A stretch of 64,000 nucleotides of DNA from Cymbomonas tetramitiformis (Eukaryota; Chlorophyta; Pyramimonadophyceae; Pyramimonadales; Pyramimonadaceae), in assembly GCA_001247695.2 (NCBI GenBank), contig LGRX02014832.1, forward strand, positions 27,745-91,744, given 5' to 3'. This document shows, in pieces, positions 11,579-22,786 of this stretch; position 1 is the first letter of the stretch, and each line of letters begins with the position of its first letter. The notes below the pieces were generated by a model. That model was not told the origin of the DNA. It made no database searches and saw nothing but the letters and a program-made list of their open reading frames with translations. The translations under genes were made by a program, and so were the position numbers.

Positions 11579-11944
11579 ATGGCGTGTTGCATCCGTGGAG
11601 TAAAGATTGGCTCTGTACTAATCTTGTTTATTTGTTTGATACATGTTTATTCATTGACAGGTTTGACTGATGCAAATTGGTTATTAGAAATACCGAGTGT
11701 TATTGGTCATACTGTAGGCTGTCGGAACAATTCAATTTCGGAAGGGTGGCGCAAATCGCCATCAGGGGGCGACTACGCGCCCGTATCCGACGAAACAATG
11801 TTTACTGCTTGCGTTCTTCAATTTCGGATGCAAAGGGAAACTCGCGGATATGTTGACGTACACGTGAATTACGTATGTGCATCATTATTAACTCTGGCTT
11901 ACCACCACATATGTGGTGCACGCGATTTATACCAAACAAATTAG
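11579..11944 (+). CDS. Possible secreted or membrane protein, 121 aa
   Basis: This is a single uninterrupted frame with a strongly hydrophobic N-terminal segment (about residues 9-26, VKIGSVLILFICLIHVYSL) that looks like a signal peptide or anchor. There is no recognised domain. Its last 30 codons and following sequence (about 11900-12030) are related at DNA level to 12890-13040, so the two loci may share an ancestral repeat or paralogous exon. A TATA-like element lies about 50 bp upstream. It could equally be the first exon of a longer gene. Confidence 0.35.
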   Translation: MACCIRGVKIGSVLILFICLIHVYSLTGLTDANWLLEIPSVIGHTVGCRNNSISEGWRKSPSGGDYAPVSDETMFTACVLQFRMQRETRGYVDVHVNYVCASLLTLAYHHICGARDLYQTN

Positions 11945-12623
11945 GCATCCACTAATTAAATCAGACCGCGGCGGGACGGAGCATGCAAGGCTACACACGA
12001 AAGATTCACAGTGTGAAACGCACACGATAGTGAAGGTCGCTTCATCGATGGTAAATGCTTCGTTTAAATACAATGATACCATATTCATATTAGTATTGTG
12101 CTAGGAGGCAAGCACAAGAGCCAGAGACGCAAGTAAAAGGGCTAAGAAAACGGCTAAGTACAAAAAGCAACTACAACTATAAAAAGTACTCAGTACGGAG
12201 TACAGTAGGACCGATCTAAATGATGTTGGTGTGAGGTGCCTAGATCGCTGTACGGAGTACTTAGTACAGTTGAGTTCCGAGTTGAGTTTCATGATGCTTA
12301 AGAACTCTATGGCAGCCAGCTTCGGAGATGAGAACTGAACTGAGAAAAGCAACATATAAGTACGAAACCGTAACCGCTGTATATTTGTATTGAAAGCATA
12401 CTTGAAGTGAATAGAGAAATCCTATTCCGGATAGTTGACCGCCGTAGTATCGAAATCATACCTCGTGCGGTCGTTTAATCGTTAGTAATAAGATAAGCCT
12501 GAAAGTGTAAAGAAGTGAAGAAACTGGAGTGGTAGCCTCCTACAAGTATCGTGGATCACGATATATGGTTGGTACGCACGCAATCATGGATCATGGAGAG
12601 ACAGACTCCCCCATAAACTGGGG

Positions 12624-13049
12624 GTGACTGTCTCTTCCTGTGTCACCCCTCGCCCTGTGGTGTCACTTGCATCATGCCTTCCGTCAGTTCCGACCGATAA
12701 TAAAACACCTAAGTTATTTTATTATCTCATCTTAGACTGTGACCGCGCTCAGGGTTTACACTTGCCTGTTTTCCTGAGTTTCTTGAAACCTAATATATAT
12801 CCACCCCTTGTATATATTTTAGTGTTTCGGTCACACAACACATGTCGTGTTATGAATACTTGCATGTGGGCGGTTAAAAAATCAACCATGGCTTACCACA
12901 GCGCACTTTATCGCGTGTGCCAAACTCAGAGGCATCCGATAGTAGACATGGACCGCCACTTAATACGCGACGCTTCTCCCAGCGCGAACGGGGCATACAA
13001 GGCTACACTGACATTTCACGACAGTAAAAATAAACGAAATGTTTTATAG
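12624..13049 (+). CDS. Possible coding exon, unknown
   Basis: The frame is open for 141 codons. The last 65 residues, from MNTCMWAVKK to the stop, read most like protein (for example NGAYKATLTFHDSKNKRN). That part is diverged from but alignable with 11900-12030. There is no family assignment, and splice sites were not resolved. The first half may be chance. Confidence 0.25.
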   Translation: MTVSSCVTPRPVVSLASCLPSVPTDNKTPKLFYYLILDCDRAQGLHLPVFLSFLKPNIYPPLVYILVFRSHNTCRVMNTCMWAVKKSTMAYHSALYRVCQTQRHPIVDMDRHLIRDASPSANGAYKATLTFHDSKNKRNVL

Positions 13050-13329
13050 CGATTACCGTGAACCTTTTTATTGATTTTAATTCCAAAATGAGGTTTATAA
13101 AAGTGCAGATTTCCTGATTTTTTCTTTTTTCTTTTTCATTTTTCTCATTCATAACTCTAAGATATGTAGTTACCATAATCTTATTTTTCAATTTACCTTG
13201 AGCCGCTCGCTAATTCCATGCGATTTACGCTGGCCTGGGAACCGATCACCCCACGCCGACGCGAGACGAGAGCCCCTCGACCGGACGGTAAGCCCCTTAC
13301 CGGAACCCGGACGGTAAGCCCGACGTCAG

Positions 13330-13370
13330 ATGACATGCTAGTTATTGTCGAGCAATAACTAGCATGTCAT
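13330..13370. repeat. Perfect 18-bp hairpin with 5-nt loop
   Basis: Arms 13330-13347 and 13353-13370 are exact reverse complements (ATGACATGCTAGTTATTG), with loop TCGAG. No T-tract follows, so it is not a bacterial-type terminator. It could be a transposon end or a footprint. Confidence 0.85.
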
Positions 13371-13601
13371 TTGGCGTGCCAGCTATAACTACCTCGTGTC
13401 GGATCGTGTCGGATCGTGTCGGATCGTGTCGGATGTCGCTGTCGCGTGACCAATTTTAACGACGAAACTTTTGGTGAAAACCGACATCCTGCGAAACATT
13501 TCCCGTCTACGTGGCGTCTGAATCGTGTCGTCGTGGCAACGGCAAAAACAATTGCACGCAAGCTTAAACGTGAACGCAGTGATAAAATTGACCGTGCCCC
13601 G

Positions 13602-13980
13602 TAAGTCGTTATCCGACGGCTGTTGTTTTCAAGATACTAACGTACACAAAACACAACATTACTCTGAATATGAATTCTAATAAGTGTTAGGAACCACACG
13701 TTTTTTTGCGAGCAACATCCGTCCAGCGAATTAGGATGCCGGACGGTTCTTCGGTGTGAGGGGGGCGGGGTAGTCGTAATGGGCGCGATTTGAGCCAGTC
13801 ATCTCGACTCACGCCCAACAGGGACGCATGCTGCACAGCATGAGCATATCATGCATATCATGTGAACTTGCGAAAGCAATTGTGAGCATCTGACAGTGCA
13901 CTGTCACCTTTAGCGGAAACGCGAATGTCGACCGCGTCCACGTTTCCGCCGCGGGGCTCGACGAAGCGGGTGAACCAAAT
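13602..13980 (+). repeat. Hairpin-rich dispersed repeat, copy 1
   Basis: It is homologous to 19975-20365 and 38565-38975. It starts near CCCGTAAGTCG and includes GACGGCTGTTGTTTTC, the palindrome TGACAGTGCACTGTCA (about 13890) and a stem built from AGCGGAAACGCG and CGTTTCCGC (about 13913-13950). The terminal CCCTCA hairpin seen in the other copies is lost here. It is non-coding, probably a non-autonomous mobile element or SINE-like sequence. Confidence 0.75.
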
Positions 13981-14346
13981 GACCTAATGAATTACAGATG
14001 CGCACATACGCCGTTGAAAATATGTCTCAGTTGCTGTTAGTAGTATTTCTTAGCTTTCCCTTCGGCAGGATACCGAAGGGAATGCCGTTTTGCGGATGCG
14101 GTTTCCCGCTTCCGCCATTTCACGGGGGATGCAACTTTCACCCCCTGTATAAGGGTGACTGTTGCCCCCCTTCTTCTGTCACCCCGCTCACTGTGCTGTG
14201 ACTCTCGGTGTAGTACTTCATAGTACATCATCGGAAACCCTAAGCCCACGGCCCCGAGGGTACAGGGTTGTGTCACCGAACTGGAAATTGTGGTAGATGA
14301 CCACTGACCCTTACGATCTCCATGCAAGGCAAATTACCTTACCTTA

Positions 14347-14363
14347 ACCACCACCACCACCAC

Positions 14364-14404
<41 letters not shown>
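14347..14404. repeat. Compound (CCA)n(GCA)n microsatellite
   Basis: About seven ACC units are followed by about thirteen AGC units. There is no flanking coding evidence, so a polyHis/polyGln tract is not proposed. Confidence 0.92.
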
Positions 14405-14405
<1 letters not shown>

Positions 14406-15132
14406 AGCTCGAATCCCAACGGGCGACGCAGTCGATTTTTCGATATCACGATCGCCAGACGTTAACGATGACAGTGCCACTGCAGTCGCGTAAATTTACT
14501 GCGACGCCACCCACGCGTTATGGCATGGCATGTTGGGAAGCAAAAAGCGAAGCACTGTCGCGCATATGATCCTACGGTCAGATAGTGTAATGGCGAAATT
14601 TATTTAAACATCGCATGGCCGACGCGATGTTCGGAAATCAGATAGATTCGCATGTTCAGAATGCGAGCACCACAACGTCGGGTGTACATTCAATCGATGA
14701 TTATCGGCCATACTTAAGGGACACTGCCATGTGCTTAGCTAGCTACCACCAGCCCTTCGATCCTAAATATTGACACTGCTCGCGACTATTGGCATATTTG
14801 TAATAACGACTGATGATATCATTGAATGATCGGATGGCCTAGTGGAGATCTCCAATTTGAGATCGACAGCGCCTAGTATTCTTCAACGAACTCGTACTGT
14901 AACTGGGGAACGCACCTGTTGGTTGCATCCAGATCTTCTGGTGGACCGTGCACCATAGTGTCCGCCTAGAGGTTTCTTGGGTCCCGCGTACCCTTAATGA
15001 GTATGCAGACTATTTGGCTGGTATTTACGACAGTGACGATTGGATGTTGTCTACTTACTGGTTTGATGTGTTATAATATGCCTTGTGGGGGAAGCACACC
15101 GTTGACCGTTTTGCCACTGACAAGAACCACTT

Positions 15133-16345
15133 CAAGGTACGGCTTACGCGGAGGCGATTTGAGACAAAAGTGTCAGAGCTCATCAAAATCGCGAGATACA
15201 GGCGATTAAAGTTTTAGGTTGTGGCTTAGGGCAGAATTGGGGTCGCGACGAATCCACGCGACACAACCATCCTATGGCCAAATCCAATATCTCATGATCC
15301 CCTATCGCGACAGTGCCCTGAGACGACCCAAACTCGAGCATGGACACATGTTACAGTCCGATCAAAAGAATTGCGACGGCTGAAATTGGTCCAGAAAACA
15401 GCAAATATTAAATATGAGCTATCTGAAGCAAAATATTCCTACCGTATCCATCTTCTATCCCTACTGTTGGCGAGTAGAGGTCTGAAATATCAGACGTCCG
15501 ACATGTCTGTCGATGTGGCGCAATAAACTGCCGTTTTTTACTATTAGTCTAATGCTCTATAATTTGATCCATCTTGACCGTAAACAAAAATTATTATAAT
15601 GTTTGATTCAATCCTGTGTACAGTGATAAAGCGATCGCGGGTGGCGTACGCTGCATTTGGTATGGAATGGCATTTATACAAAGCTTTTGGGTCAAGTGAG
15701 ATTGCGAGAGTGAGAGACGCTAACCTTCTTTATTCCCTGCATCGCGGCCAGATTAAGGCTGCGGAGTAATTTTTGGGGGTAATTACTGGTAATTTTTTAA
15801 GTATGTAATTACCTGGTATTACCCGATCCCCCTAGCGATTACCTGGTAAAATTACCTGGTATTACTTGGTAATTACCCGGTATTACCCGACCCCGTTTCA
15901 AAATTACCGGTAATTCCGCAGCCTTAGGCCAGATTATTGATTTAAGATTATGCAACAGTTTTTCATTGGATCAGATGAGTGACAAGGCAGTTTTCCTCGA
16001 CAGAGGTCGCGATAGCCTATGGGGTCACTTCACGCGTACTCGTACTCCAGACCAGTGCAGAGTAAATCTACGGTCGTGACGATTTTACCGATAGACGATT
16101 TTGCGATCTCGCAATTCTCTCGCGATCTCGCGTTTTCAGTTCGAGGTTTCAAGTTACAATTATTGTTACAGGTTGAGACTTATATAGGCGGTAACGATTA
16201 AAACCCCCACGCTTACAGCACCCCAAAAACAATTCGGGTGAAAAAATCCTTGAACACACGTATTATTTTGACATGTTCGCACCGAAATATCAAAAAAAAA
16301 ACTCGCACTTTTGTCTCAAATCGACTCCGCGTTAGCCATACCTTG
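15133..16345. mobile_element. 1213-bp TIR transposon inserted in the DIRS-like element
   Basis: The 40-bp terminal inverted repeats 15133-15172 and 16306-16345 match at nearly every position (CAAGGTAYGGCTWACGCGGA inward). The 4-bp target duplication ACTT lies at 15129-15132 and 16346-16349. Removing the element and one ACTT restores the codons for KNHLLPRF exactly where the other DIRS copy at 43.4 kb reads KNALLPRF. It has no transposase frame, so it is non-autonomous. TSD length 4 does not by itself fix the superfamily. Confidence 0.88.
15754..15926. mobile_element. 173-bp hAT-type MITE nested in the TIR transposon
   Basis: The ends are TAAGGCTGCGG and its reverse complement, flanked by an exact 8-bp duplication GGCCAGAT (15746-15753 and 15927-15934). 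The 8-bp duplication is the hAT signature. The interior is built of repeated TTACCTGGTATTACC and GGTAATTAC motifs. Confidence 0.85.
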
Positions 16346-17102
16346 ACTTGCTGCCGAGGTTTAAAAGCCGGTGGTGGTGCCCCGGCATCACGGAGAATGT
16401 TAATTGAATTTTGAATGACGATTGGTTTCAGGAGAACAACTGGTGCAATCCTCCCTTCGGCCTAGGGGGGCAGCTCCTCCGGTGCTTGATTCGACACGGG
16501 GCCCGTGCTACAGTCATATGCCCTCGTTGGACGGGCCGGCACTGGTGGCCCCTTCTGTGCCCAGACGGTGTCCACTTTGCCCCGTTCGTGGTGGATTGGC
16601 GTGAGCTCCCCACCGACTCGATCGAGCCGCTCTTCCGCCCTGGAGCTGAGAGGGCTAATGAAGCCGCAGTCGGCCCCCCTTCCTTCAGGGTGTTGGCCCT
16701 CAGGACTTTGTGATGTACAGGTGGAGCTCTGGCCACGGCTCTTTGGGACCAACTAAAAGTGAGTCCCCGAGACCCCCTCGAGCAATCCCTCCTCCGCTCG
16801 ATGAAGGCAGGTATGGTCTCTACTAGAGCTCCTGGCACGTGGGACGGCAGTTATCTCAGTGTCATACGGCGGTACCGAGCTTTTTGTGCCGCCCGCACCC
16901 CGCCTCGGGTGCCGGTTCCTGCCGAGCCAATCACGGTGTGCCTGTTTCTCCAGCTATAACTAATCGTCGATTTGTGTGTGCCGTTTTGTGCCGTATGGCA
17001 CTTCTGGACATCTGGAGGTAGCAGTTGAGCAACTTTGCTCTTCGGCGCCTTCTGCTAATCTGCTCTCAGTTCATCGTCCGCTGCGATTGATACATGATCA
17101 CA

Positions 17103-17124
17103 ATCATATATATATATATATATG
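17103..17124. repeat. (TA)n microsatellite
   Basis: A short run of TA repeats near the decayed right end of the DIRS-like fragment. A near-perfect palindrome, ACGTAAATTACGCGTAATTA and following, lies at about 17277-17299. Confidence 0.85.
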
Positions 17125-17503
17125 CTACTTGCAAAGCCTCTTGCATATTATCGGAAATGTGTAGTGGTTATCACCGCTTCCAATGAATTCAAACAGTGAC
17201 GCCTCGTCGCTTTGAGTGATGGTGAAATCCCATAGTACTATACGTATTACGCGTAAATCTCAAATGAGCCGAATAACGTAAATTACGCGTAATTACGTTT
17301 TTTTTTTTTTTTGGGGGGTCATTCATAGAAACATAGGATATTACAAATAAATCCAAGAATAAAAAAATAAAACAGAATACAAACTTCAATTCGGAATAAT
17401 TCGTGTAAACAATTAGCCGAACTTCAACCACCGTGCGCAACTTCCGTGTGTAAGGCCACATCGTCCCTACCTCTGCCAAAAGCGTCCCGCCTTTAAGCTA
17501 CAG

Positions 17504-17629
17504 TATAGGCGATATTTGCTGGTTGTTTTTAAAATTGCCGTCCATGTGGAAGATGCATATGCCATACCAGAGGAAGTGGTGGAACATGCCCTAGAGGTGC
17601 TTGCGGCACACATTCGGCGGCAGAAGTAG
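17504..17629 (+). CDS. Possible terminal exon of an unknown gene
   Basis: It opens after AAGCTACAG and reads 41 codons to TAG with a helix-like composition (IPEEVVEHALEVLAAHIRRQ). The frame is coding-like, but I cannot identify the protein or find the preceding exon. It may belong to a gene broken by the adjacent DIRS-like insertion. Confidence 0.3.
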   Translation, partial: YRRYLLVVFKIAVHVEDAYAIPEEVVEHALEVLAAHIRRQK

Positions 17630-19767
17630 CTAGCACGAAAGCATAATTGCATAGGCGCGGTGTCTTGTTCCACTAACTTGGATACCGTAGTGAGATTGCT
17701 TGGGCAACCTCCTATATGTAGTCCTATTTTGACAAACGTGCTGGACAAAGTGTCACCGTGACAGTCTCAAACTCCCATGTCACTGGTCAACCTTCCTATA
17801 GTTGTAGAACGCACTCCGTATGACAATCCTAGGCAATGAACTCCGGGACAGTAAAACGGGATTCCAGCTTTATCAATTTACCCGTTCGAGTTTACCGTTC
17901 TGATAGCCAACCCTGCTTTAGGGTTTATTCTCGTGCAATTATATCACTCCCTGTGGGGCATATCTGACAAAACGCCAACTTGCTTTTGATTGCTACATTA
18001 TTGAGATTTCACAAGAGTGTCGTATGGTGTATATGTGAAGTGATTTCAATGTAAAATTCTAAAATTCAAGATTTTGTATACCCTTGAAGGTTAGCACACT
18101 CTTACGCTTGTATACTACCGTCTACGTTTGAAACAAATCCATCCTTGAGCATTGCGATCTAACTAAAAAACATCGGTTGTTGTCATGACTCACCTTCACT
18201 TGACACACAATCATGCGTTTGCACCCAATCACGGGCTGCTTATTCCCCACAGATATGAAGTTCCCTGCGTTGAATATATGCACTACAATCACCCACACAA
18301 CCCTTATTTAATTAATTGATACTTTTATCTTGAATCTTATTTTTTGGTGGGGATTAATTATCTTTTACTTTCATCTACTCGGGCTAAACAATATTTAGTA
18401 AAGAAAACAACTGAGACGTGTATAATTTGTTTTCATTAATATATTAAATTTAAAATCAATAAAAGGTTCACGGTAAATATCGAATATTTGCGACACAGTA
18501 TAATTGTCGTATCATATCCGTACTGAGATAAATGTAAACACACTCGCAGTTGCGCAAAGAACGTCGTCGTGTGTCAGCACATAATAATGATGTACATTGA
18601 TGCCGGCGTACCCGGATATTATGCAAGCGATCCCTTCACTGCTCCATGTGGGCAGTCATTTTACGAAGTATGCGCGCGTGTGTGTGGACCGCTTTCACGA
18701 CTTGGATAATAACACATGACCATTTCCACGACTCAGTTGGGATGGATTTGTACTGGGAATTTGTAGATATCGCGAGAGTTGCGGTAAACTTGCGGTAAAA
18801 GTGCAATCGTATTTGGTTAGAATATGGAACGAGAAAATGCCGTCAATGCGCCCCATTATGGTGTTAGATTCGCAATTTTACAATGGTCGAAATCGCTGAA
18901 ATTGCATATATCGGGCATTTTACTCGATTTTCGACTTAAAATTCCCGATTAAGCTTAAAGTCCCACACAATGGACACACGGGGACATCAAATACCGGATT
19001 CTCAATATTAAAATTGGTTCTCCAAAATGCTAAACTATAGGACGCGTGCTCCATATGGGCGGGTACAAAAATCAGTAAATCCATCCCATATGAGTCGCGG
19101 AACGGTGGTCACATATGTAACAAGTGAGGTAAATCATGCCAATTTCCCGTCACATCATATATTTACAATTGTCGTGACGAATCGATGTTCCTGCAGGCAA
19201 ATCAGAATGGGGTCATACGTGTAATCGGGAATTTCAGGCCGAAATGGAACAAAATTTTCAAACAAACTTGAATTATTTCATCCATAAAAAAAACCGAAAC
19301 CTGCGCCATGACGGGATACCTTGGCCGGTAAAGTGTGAAATTTGTCGCCACGAGGACTTTTTTTTGTCGCCGGGCGTTATTTCGTCGCCATTGGGGATTT
19401 TCTCCGCCGCGACAAAAATCCTCTCATACGGACAATCTGTCGCCATGTAACAAAAATCCTCTGATAGAGACTTTTTCCTTGCCACTTTGTCATACAGGCA
19501 AATCATCAAGGTCTCGGGGTAACGCTAAGGGCATTTAACACAAAAGTTCAATTTTCTAGATCGCGGGATATAAGCAATGTAAGTATGTGCTTAAGCATGG
19601 TTAAGTATGGGTGTCATCTAACCGATATAACTGAGTGGTATCGGCCATAGCTTTTCGATACGTTGGTCAATTCGATCTCTTAAGTGCGCAATGTGTTTAG
19701 ACTACTTTGGGCAACCCATTTATCAAATAAAAGCACTTTCTGAACTTTTGTGTTAGGGTTTAATGTG
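17630..19767. other. AT-rich intergenic, no gene seen
   Basis: AT-rich sequence with scattered homopolymers and short open frames only. Around 19330-19460 there are repeated TTTGTCGCC and TCGCCATTG motifs but no clear period. Confidence 0.6.
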
Positions 19768-19960
19768 CAATGCGCGTAGGCAAATGCCATATATGGTAGT
19801 ATGCGCGTAGGCAAATGATTTTAATGTAGTATGCGCGTAGGCAAATGATTTTACTGTAGCATGCGCGTAGGCAAATGCTTTTAGTGGTAGTCTGCGCGTA
19901 AGCAAATGATCTTAAAGGTCACCTGCCCGTAGGCAAATGAAGTTAATAGTGTGATATCCG
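19768..19960. repeat. About 30-bp tandem repeat, 6 copies
   Basis: The unit core ATGCGCGTAGGCAAATGATT recurs six times with drifting 3' halves. It directly precedes a copy of the hairpin-rich dispersed repeat. Confidence 0.85.
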
Positions 19961-19974
19961 TAGACAGACCGTGA

Positions 19975-20365
19975 ACAAGCGGGAAACTGCAACGAGTGTT
20001 GTGTACGGTGTACAACTGTATGCCGACCATAATACAAGTTTGCATATTAATTCTTAGGAAGAACATGCTTCTTGCGCGCGCAGGATCCACTCAGATTTTA
20101 GGAGTCTGGACGCGGCGCGATAGAGGGGGTGATTGGGCATGTGTCGAGTCAGCGGCTCGATGGATGCCTAGCAAGGAAGCAAAGTGAACAGCATGAGCAT
20201 ATTGCACATATTGAATATGCATACTAGAAACATCATGAGCATCTGACAGTGTACTGTCACCTCTCGCGGAAACGCGGATGTTAACTGTGTCCACGTTTCC
20301 GCTAGGGTTCTTCCCTCAACCGCGCAAGCGAGCGTGCGCATCGGGTGAGGGAAAACAACAAACTC
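19975..20365 (+). repeat. Hairpin-rich dispersed repeat, copy 2
   Basis: It is homologous to 13602-13980 and 38565-38975. It keeps the palindrome-like TGACAGTGTACTGTCA, the GCGGAAACGCGGATG/CACGTTTCCGC stem and a terminal hairpin formed by TTCCCTCAACCGCGCA and TGCGCATCGGGTGAGGGAA. Confidence 0.78.
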
Positions 20366-20529
20366 AATGCACCAACAACATAATGCGCTTCATTCCACAA
20401 CCTTGAAAGGCTACCCCTTTACTGGTGACCAATGCAGTAAATTAACCTTTCAACATAGATATCGGTTCTGCTAAAATGTTTAGCAAGATATTAATGAATG
20501 TCTCAGCGAAATACATCAAAGATTTCAGA
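20366..20529. other. Spacer
   Basis: No feature supported. Confidence 0.5.
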
Positions 20530-21062
20530 AGATCGTGGATTGTCTTGTAACTGATGCCACTGTTCGTGAAGTCGCTTCAAACATAGCCATGAACGGTTTA
20601 AACGTCTCCTCCGCCTGCTTAGGTGGGCAGTTGCGGTGACCCTCGCATTTCTATGGACCATGGCTTGAGCATACTGTCTGCCTCTTCATCGGGTTCTGTT
20701 GCCATGGGTTGGCAGTTCAAGTTCGGGGTCCCCCTTGTTTTGTTGATATTTGACCATGAAGGCTGAGATCTTTGCTTCTTTCTGTGACAATTTATCAGTC
20801 CAGCTCATTCCATATGCAGTATGAAATACGCTATTATGCGTTTATTCTCAGCACTTTGATCAACATAATGCAAATGGTGCTCAAAAGCAGAGAAAGCACT
20901 CAACGGTACCTTCGAAAATTGCACCATCTCGTCAAATGATTTGCTCGGTACAAGTGATATAAAATGGCTGTGTTTTCCAATGCTGAATAAATGAGAACTC
21001 TCAACGGCGATTGATTGAGAAAGCAGTAAAGGAACCTTGTGTTCTTTTCCCCATTCACGCAA
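20530..21062 (-). pseudogene. Degenerate coding region, unknown
   Basis: On the minus strand three coding-like stretches follow one another in different frames: 21062-20830 (MREWGKEHKVPLLL and onward), about 20825-20700 (YGMSWTDKLSQKEAKISAF) and about 20640-20530 (RNCPPKQAEETFKPFMAMF). No splice sites explain the frame changes, so this looks like a decayed gene or transposon protein. No family is recognised. Confidence 0.4.
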
Positions 21063-21094
21063 TCTGATGCACTTAAACCAATTGCCATAGGTGC

Positions 21095-21260
21095 GGCGTA
21101 GTGGATGCCACTATGCGGCATAGTGGATGGCATTGCGTGCGGCGAAGTAAATGGCAATATAAGTGGCGTAATGAATGACAATATATGCGGCATAGTGGAT
21201 GGCAATAAATCTGGCAAAAGCGAAGTAAATGGCAATATGAGCGGGGTAGTTAATGGATGA
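21095..21260. repeat. Degenerate about 30-bp repeats
   Basis: Imperfect units of the form GCGGCGTAGTGGATGGCAAT recur five to six times. Confidence 0.7.
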
Positions 21261-21299
21261 CGGAGGTCAGCAAGCAATGTTTCATTGCCTCTGAAAGAT

Positions 21300-22786
21300 G
21301 ACCTGTGCAATATGAAAGTGCGATACTTTACCTGGTGGATTTTGGTTGCTGGGGAACCGGTACGTGGATGGGCTTCTGGATAAGGCTGTCAAGGATATCT
21401 AGTCGGGGTGGGAGAAAACCTCCTCCATATATCGTAGTCGTGCTACTGAGCAACACCACGGTCCAGATCACCTCACCTCAGCACCCCGTGTAGCTGCCTG
21501 GGAACAGGGCCTCAGGGTCGTAATACAATAGACTCCTTTGACTGGAAAATATTGACATCGCCGGGCAAATGCCCACCGTGGATGGCAACTACTTGAGATG
21601 CTTAACTGAGATGATGAATCAAATCTGTAAAGTACAGTCCATGCAATCTGGACAGATCGTACGAGAGTCAGCCGCCAATGAGATGCCTGCTTACCTTGGC
21701 GAACGTGCTGGGATCACTTTGGCAGTCCTGTCAGCGTCCGAGTACTGAACGACTCTCCGCCCTGACCCCCGCTCCGCCCGAGCTGCGGTGACTGCCCCAA
21801 CTCCCTCCAGGATGCAAGCGTAGACTGCGACTCCCACTTTCAGCTTTGTGCACCACACGGGGAGAAAGTGACGGGGAAACCACACACTCACACTCTTCGC
21901 CAGGCACGTTTTCACATGGAAAGTCGAGAGCAAATGCCGCCTCATCCGTGGCACGCACCAACTCTGCACCATGCTTACGCTTGCCGTGCCGACCGCCTCG
22001 CAACTTTCCACGCCCCTTTGCATGATCGGCCATCCCAACAAGGCTTGCGCGCGCACTCCAGCTACAACGAGCCTGAGCCTCGCTGGGCTCCAGCTGCTTT
22101 AGGGTGCTACAACGAGCTTGAGCCTTGCTGGGTTCCAACCTCACTCAGACATCGTTACACTGCGGTGGGAGGGCCACTGGTAGGCTCGAGGAGGCCGCCA
22201 CTGAAGAGCCTCCATGAATACCCCTGTAAGGAGCGGCGGGTCCGATCTGGATGTGCCGAGTCATCTCCCGGCCTCAGCACCAAACGCTAAGCAGGGCTGC
22301 CGTGGGTGGGCGCCATGCAGCCTGGGGTCGGCTTCTCACCGTGACCTAGACCCGCATAGAAGCTAGGGCTCATGCTAAAGTTGTACGGGTTCTTGTTATT
22401 CGCTAAGGGGGTACTTGGCGATGTAGTTGGCCGAATCTCCCCCACAATTCTAAGTGGAAGTGACGTTCCCTGCTGACATCGTCCCCGCATAGCCTTGCTT
22501 ACCACTCCTCATCGAAATTGGATTGTAGTCATCATGCAGACACGCCACACGCCGCGAGGTAACCGTCCCCGGAGAAAGCGCCACGTGCGCGAGGTTCCCC
22601 GGCCAGAGTCAGCTTGACCATTCCCCCAAGTGCAAGAATTTACATTGGACGACAGGGACAGCATATGATACCCAACATCGAAAGGTCTGAGGCACAACAG
22701 CAGAAACTGGTGTGATCAGCAGATCGCTGCAGGGTCCACCATGCAGGATTTTAGGGTTTTGATGGTTCTTCTAAAGGCAGTCTAGA
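21300..22786. other. GC-rich stretch with unplaced coding-like segments
   Basis: The plus strand at about 21545-21747 gives an open, protein-like frame (DIAGQMPTVDGNYLRCLTEM and onward). The minus strand at 22505-22290 also reads well (NNKNPYNFSMSPSFYAGLG). I cannot set exon limits or decide the strand. A 45-bp imperfect duplication lies at about 22059-22150. Confidence 0.3.

Larger units (their letters stand above)
14930..17060 (+). mobile_element. Decayed DIRS-like retrotransposon fragment, split by insertion
   Basis: Three pieces of a DIRS-like element occur in order on the plus strand. About 14930-15132 encodes the RNase H tail (QIFWWTVHHSVRLEVSWVPR, then ADYLAGIYDSDDW and HTVDRFATDKN). 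About 16346-16620 encodes the Dam-like methyltransferase region (ENNWCNPPFGL, TGRHWWP, CPDG). About 16760-16960 encodes a tyrosine-recombinase N-terminal domain (TWDGSYLSVIRRYRAFC). Frameshifts and stops are present, including TAA after WFDVL. The break at 15132/16346 is caused by the TIR element described separately. Reverse transcriptase upstream and the recombinase catalytic domain downstream are not seen. Confidence 0.8.

Noticed and set aside
14058..14080. Hairpin CCCTTCGG/CCGAAGGG as a terminator
   Set aside because: Eukaryotic context, no U-tract, no gene ending there.
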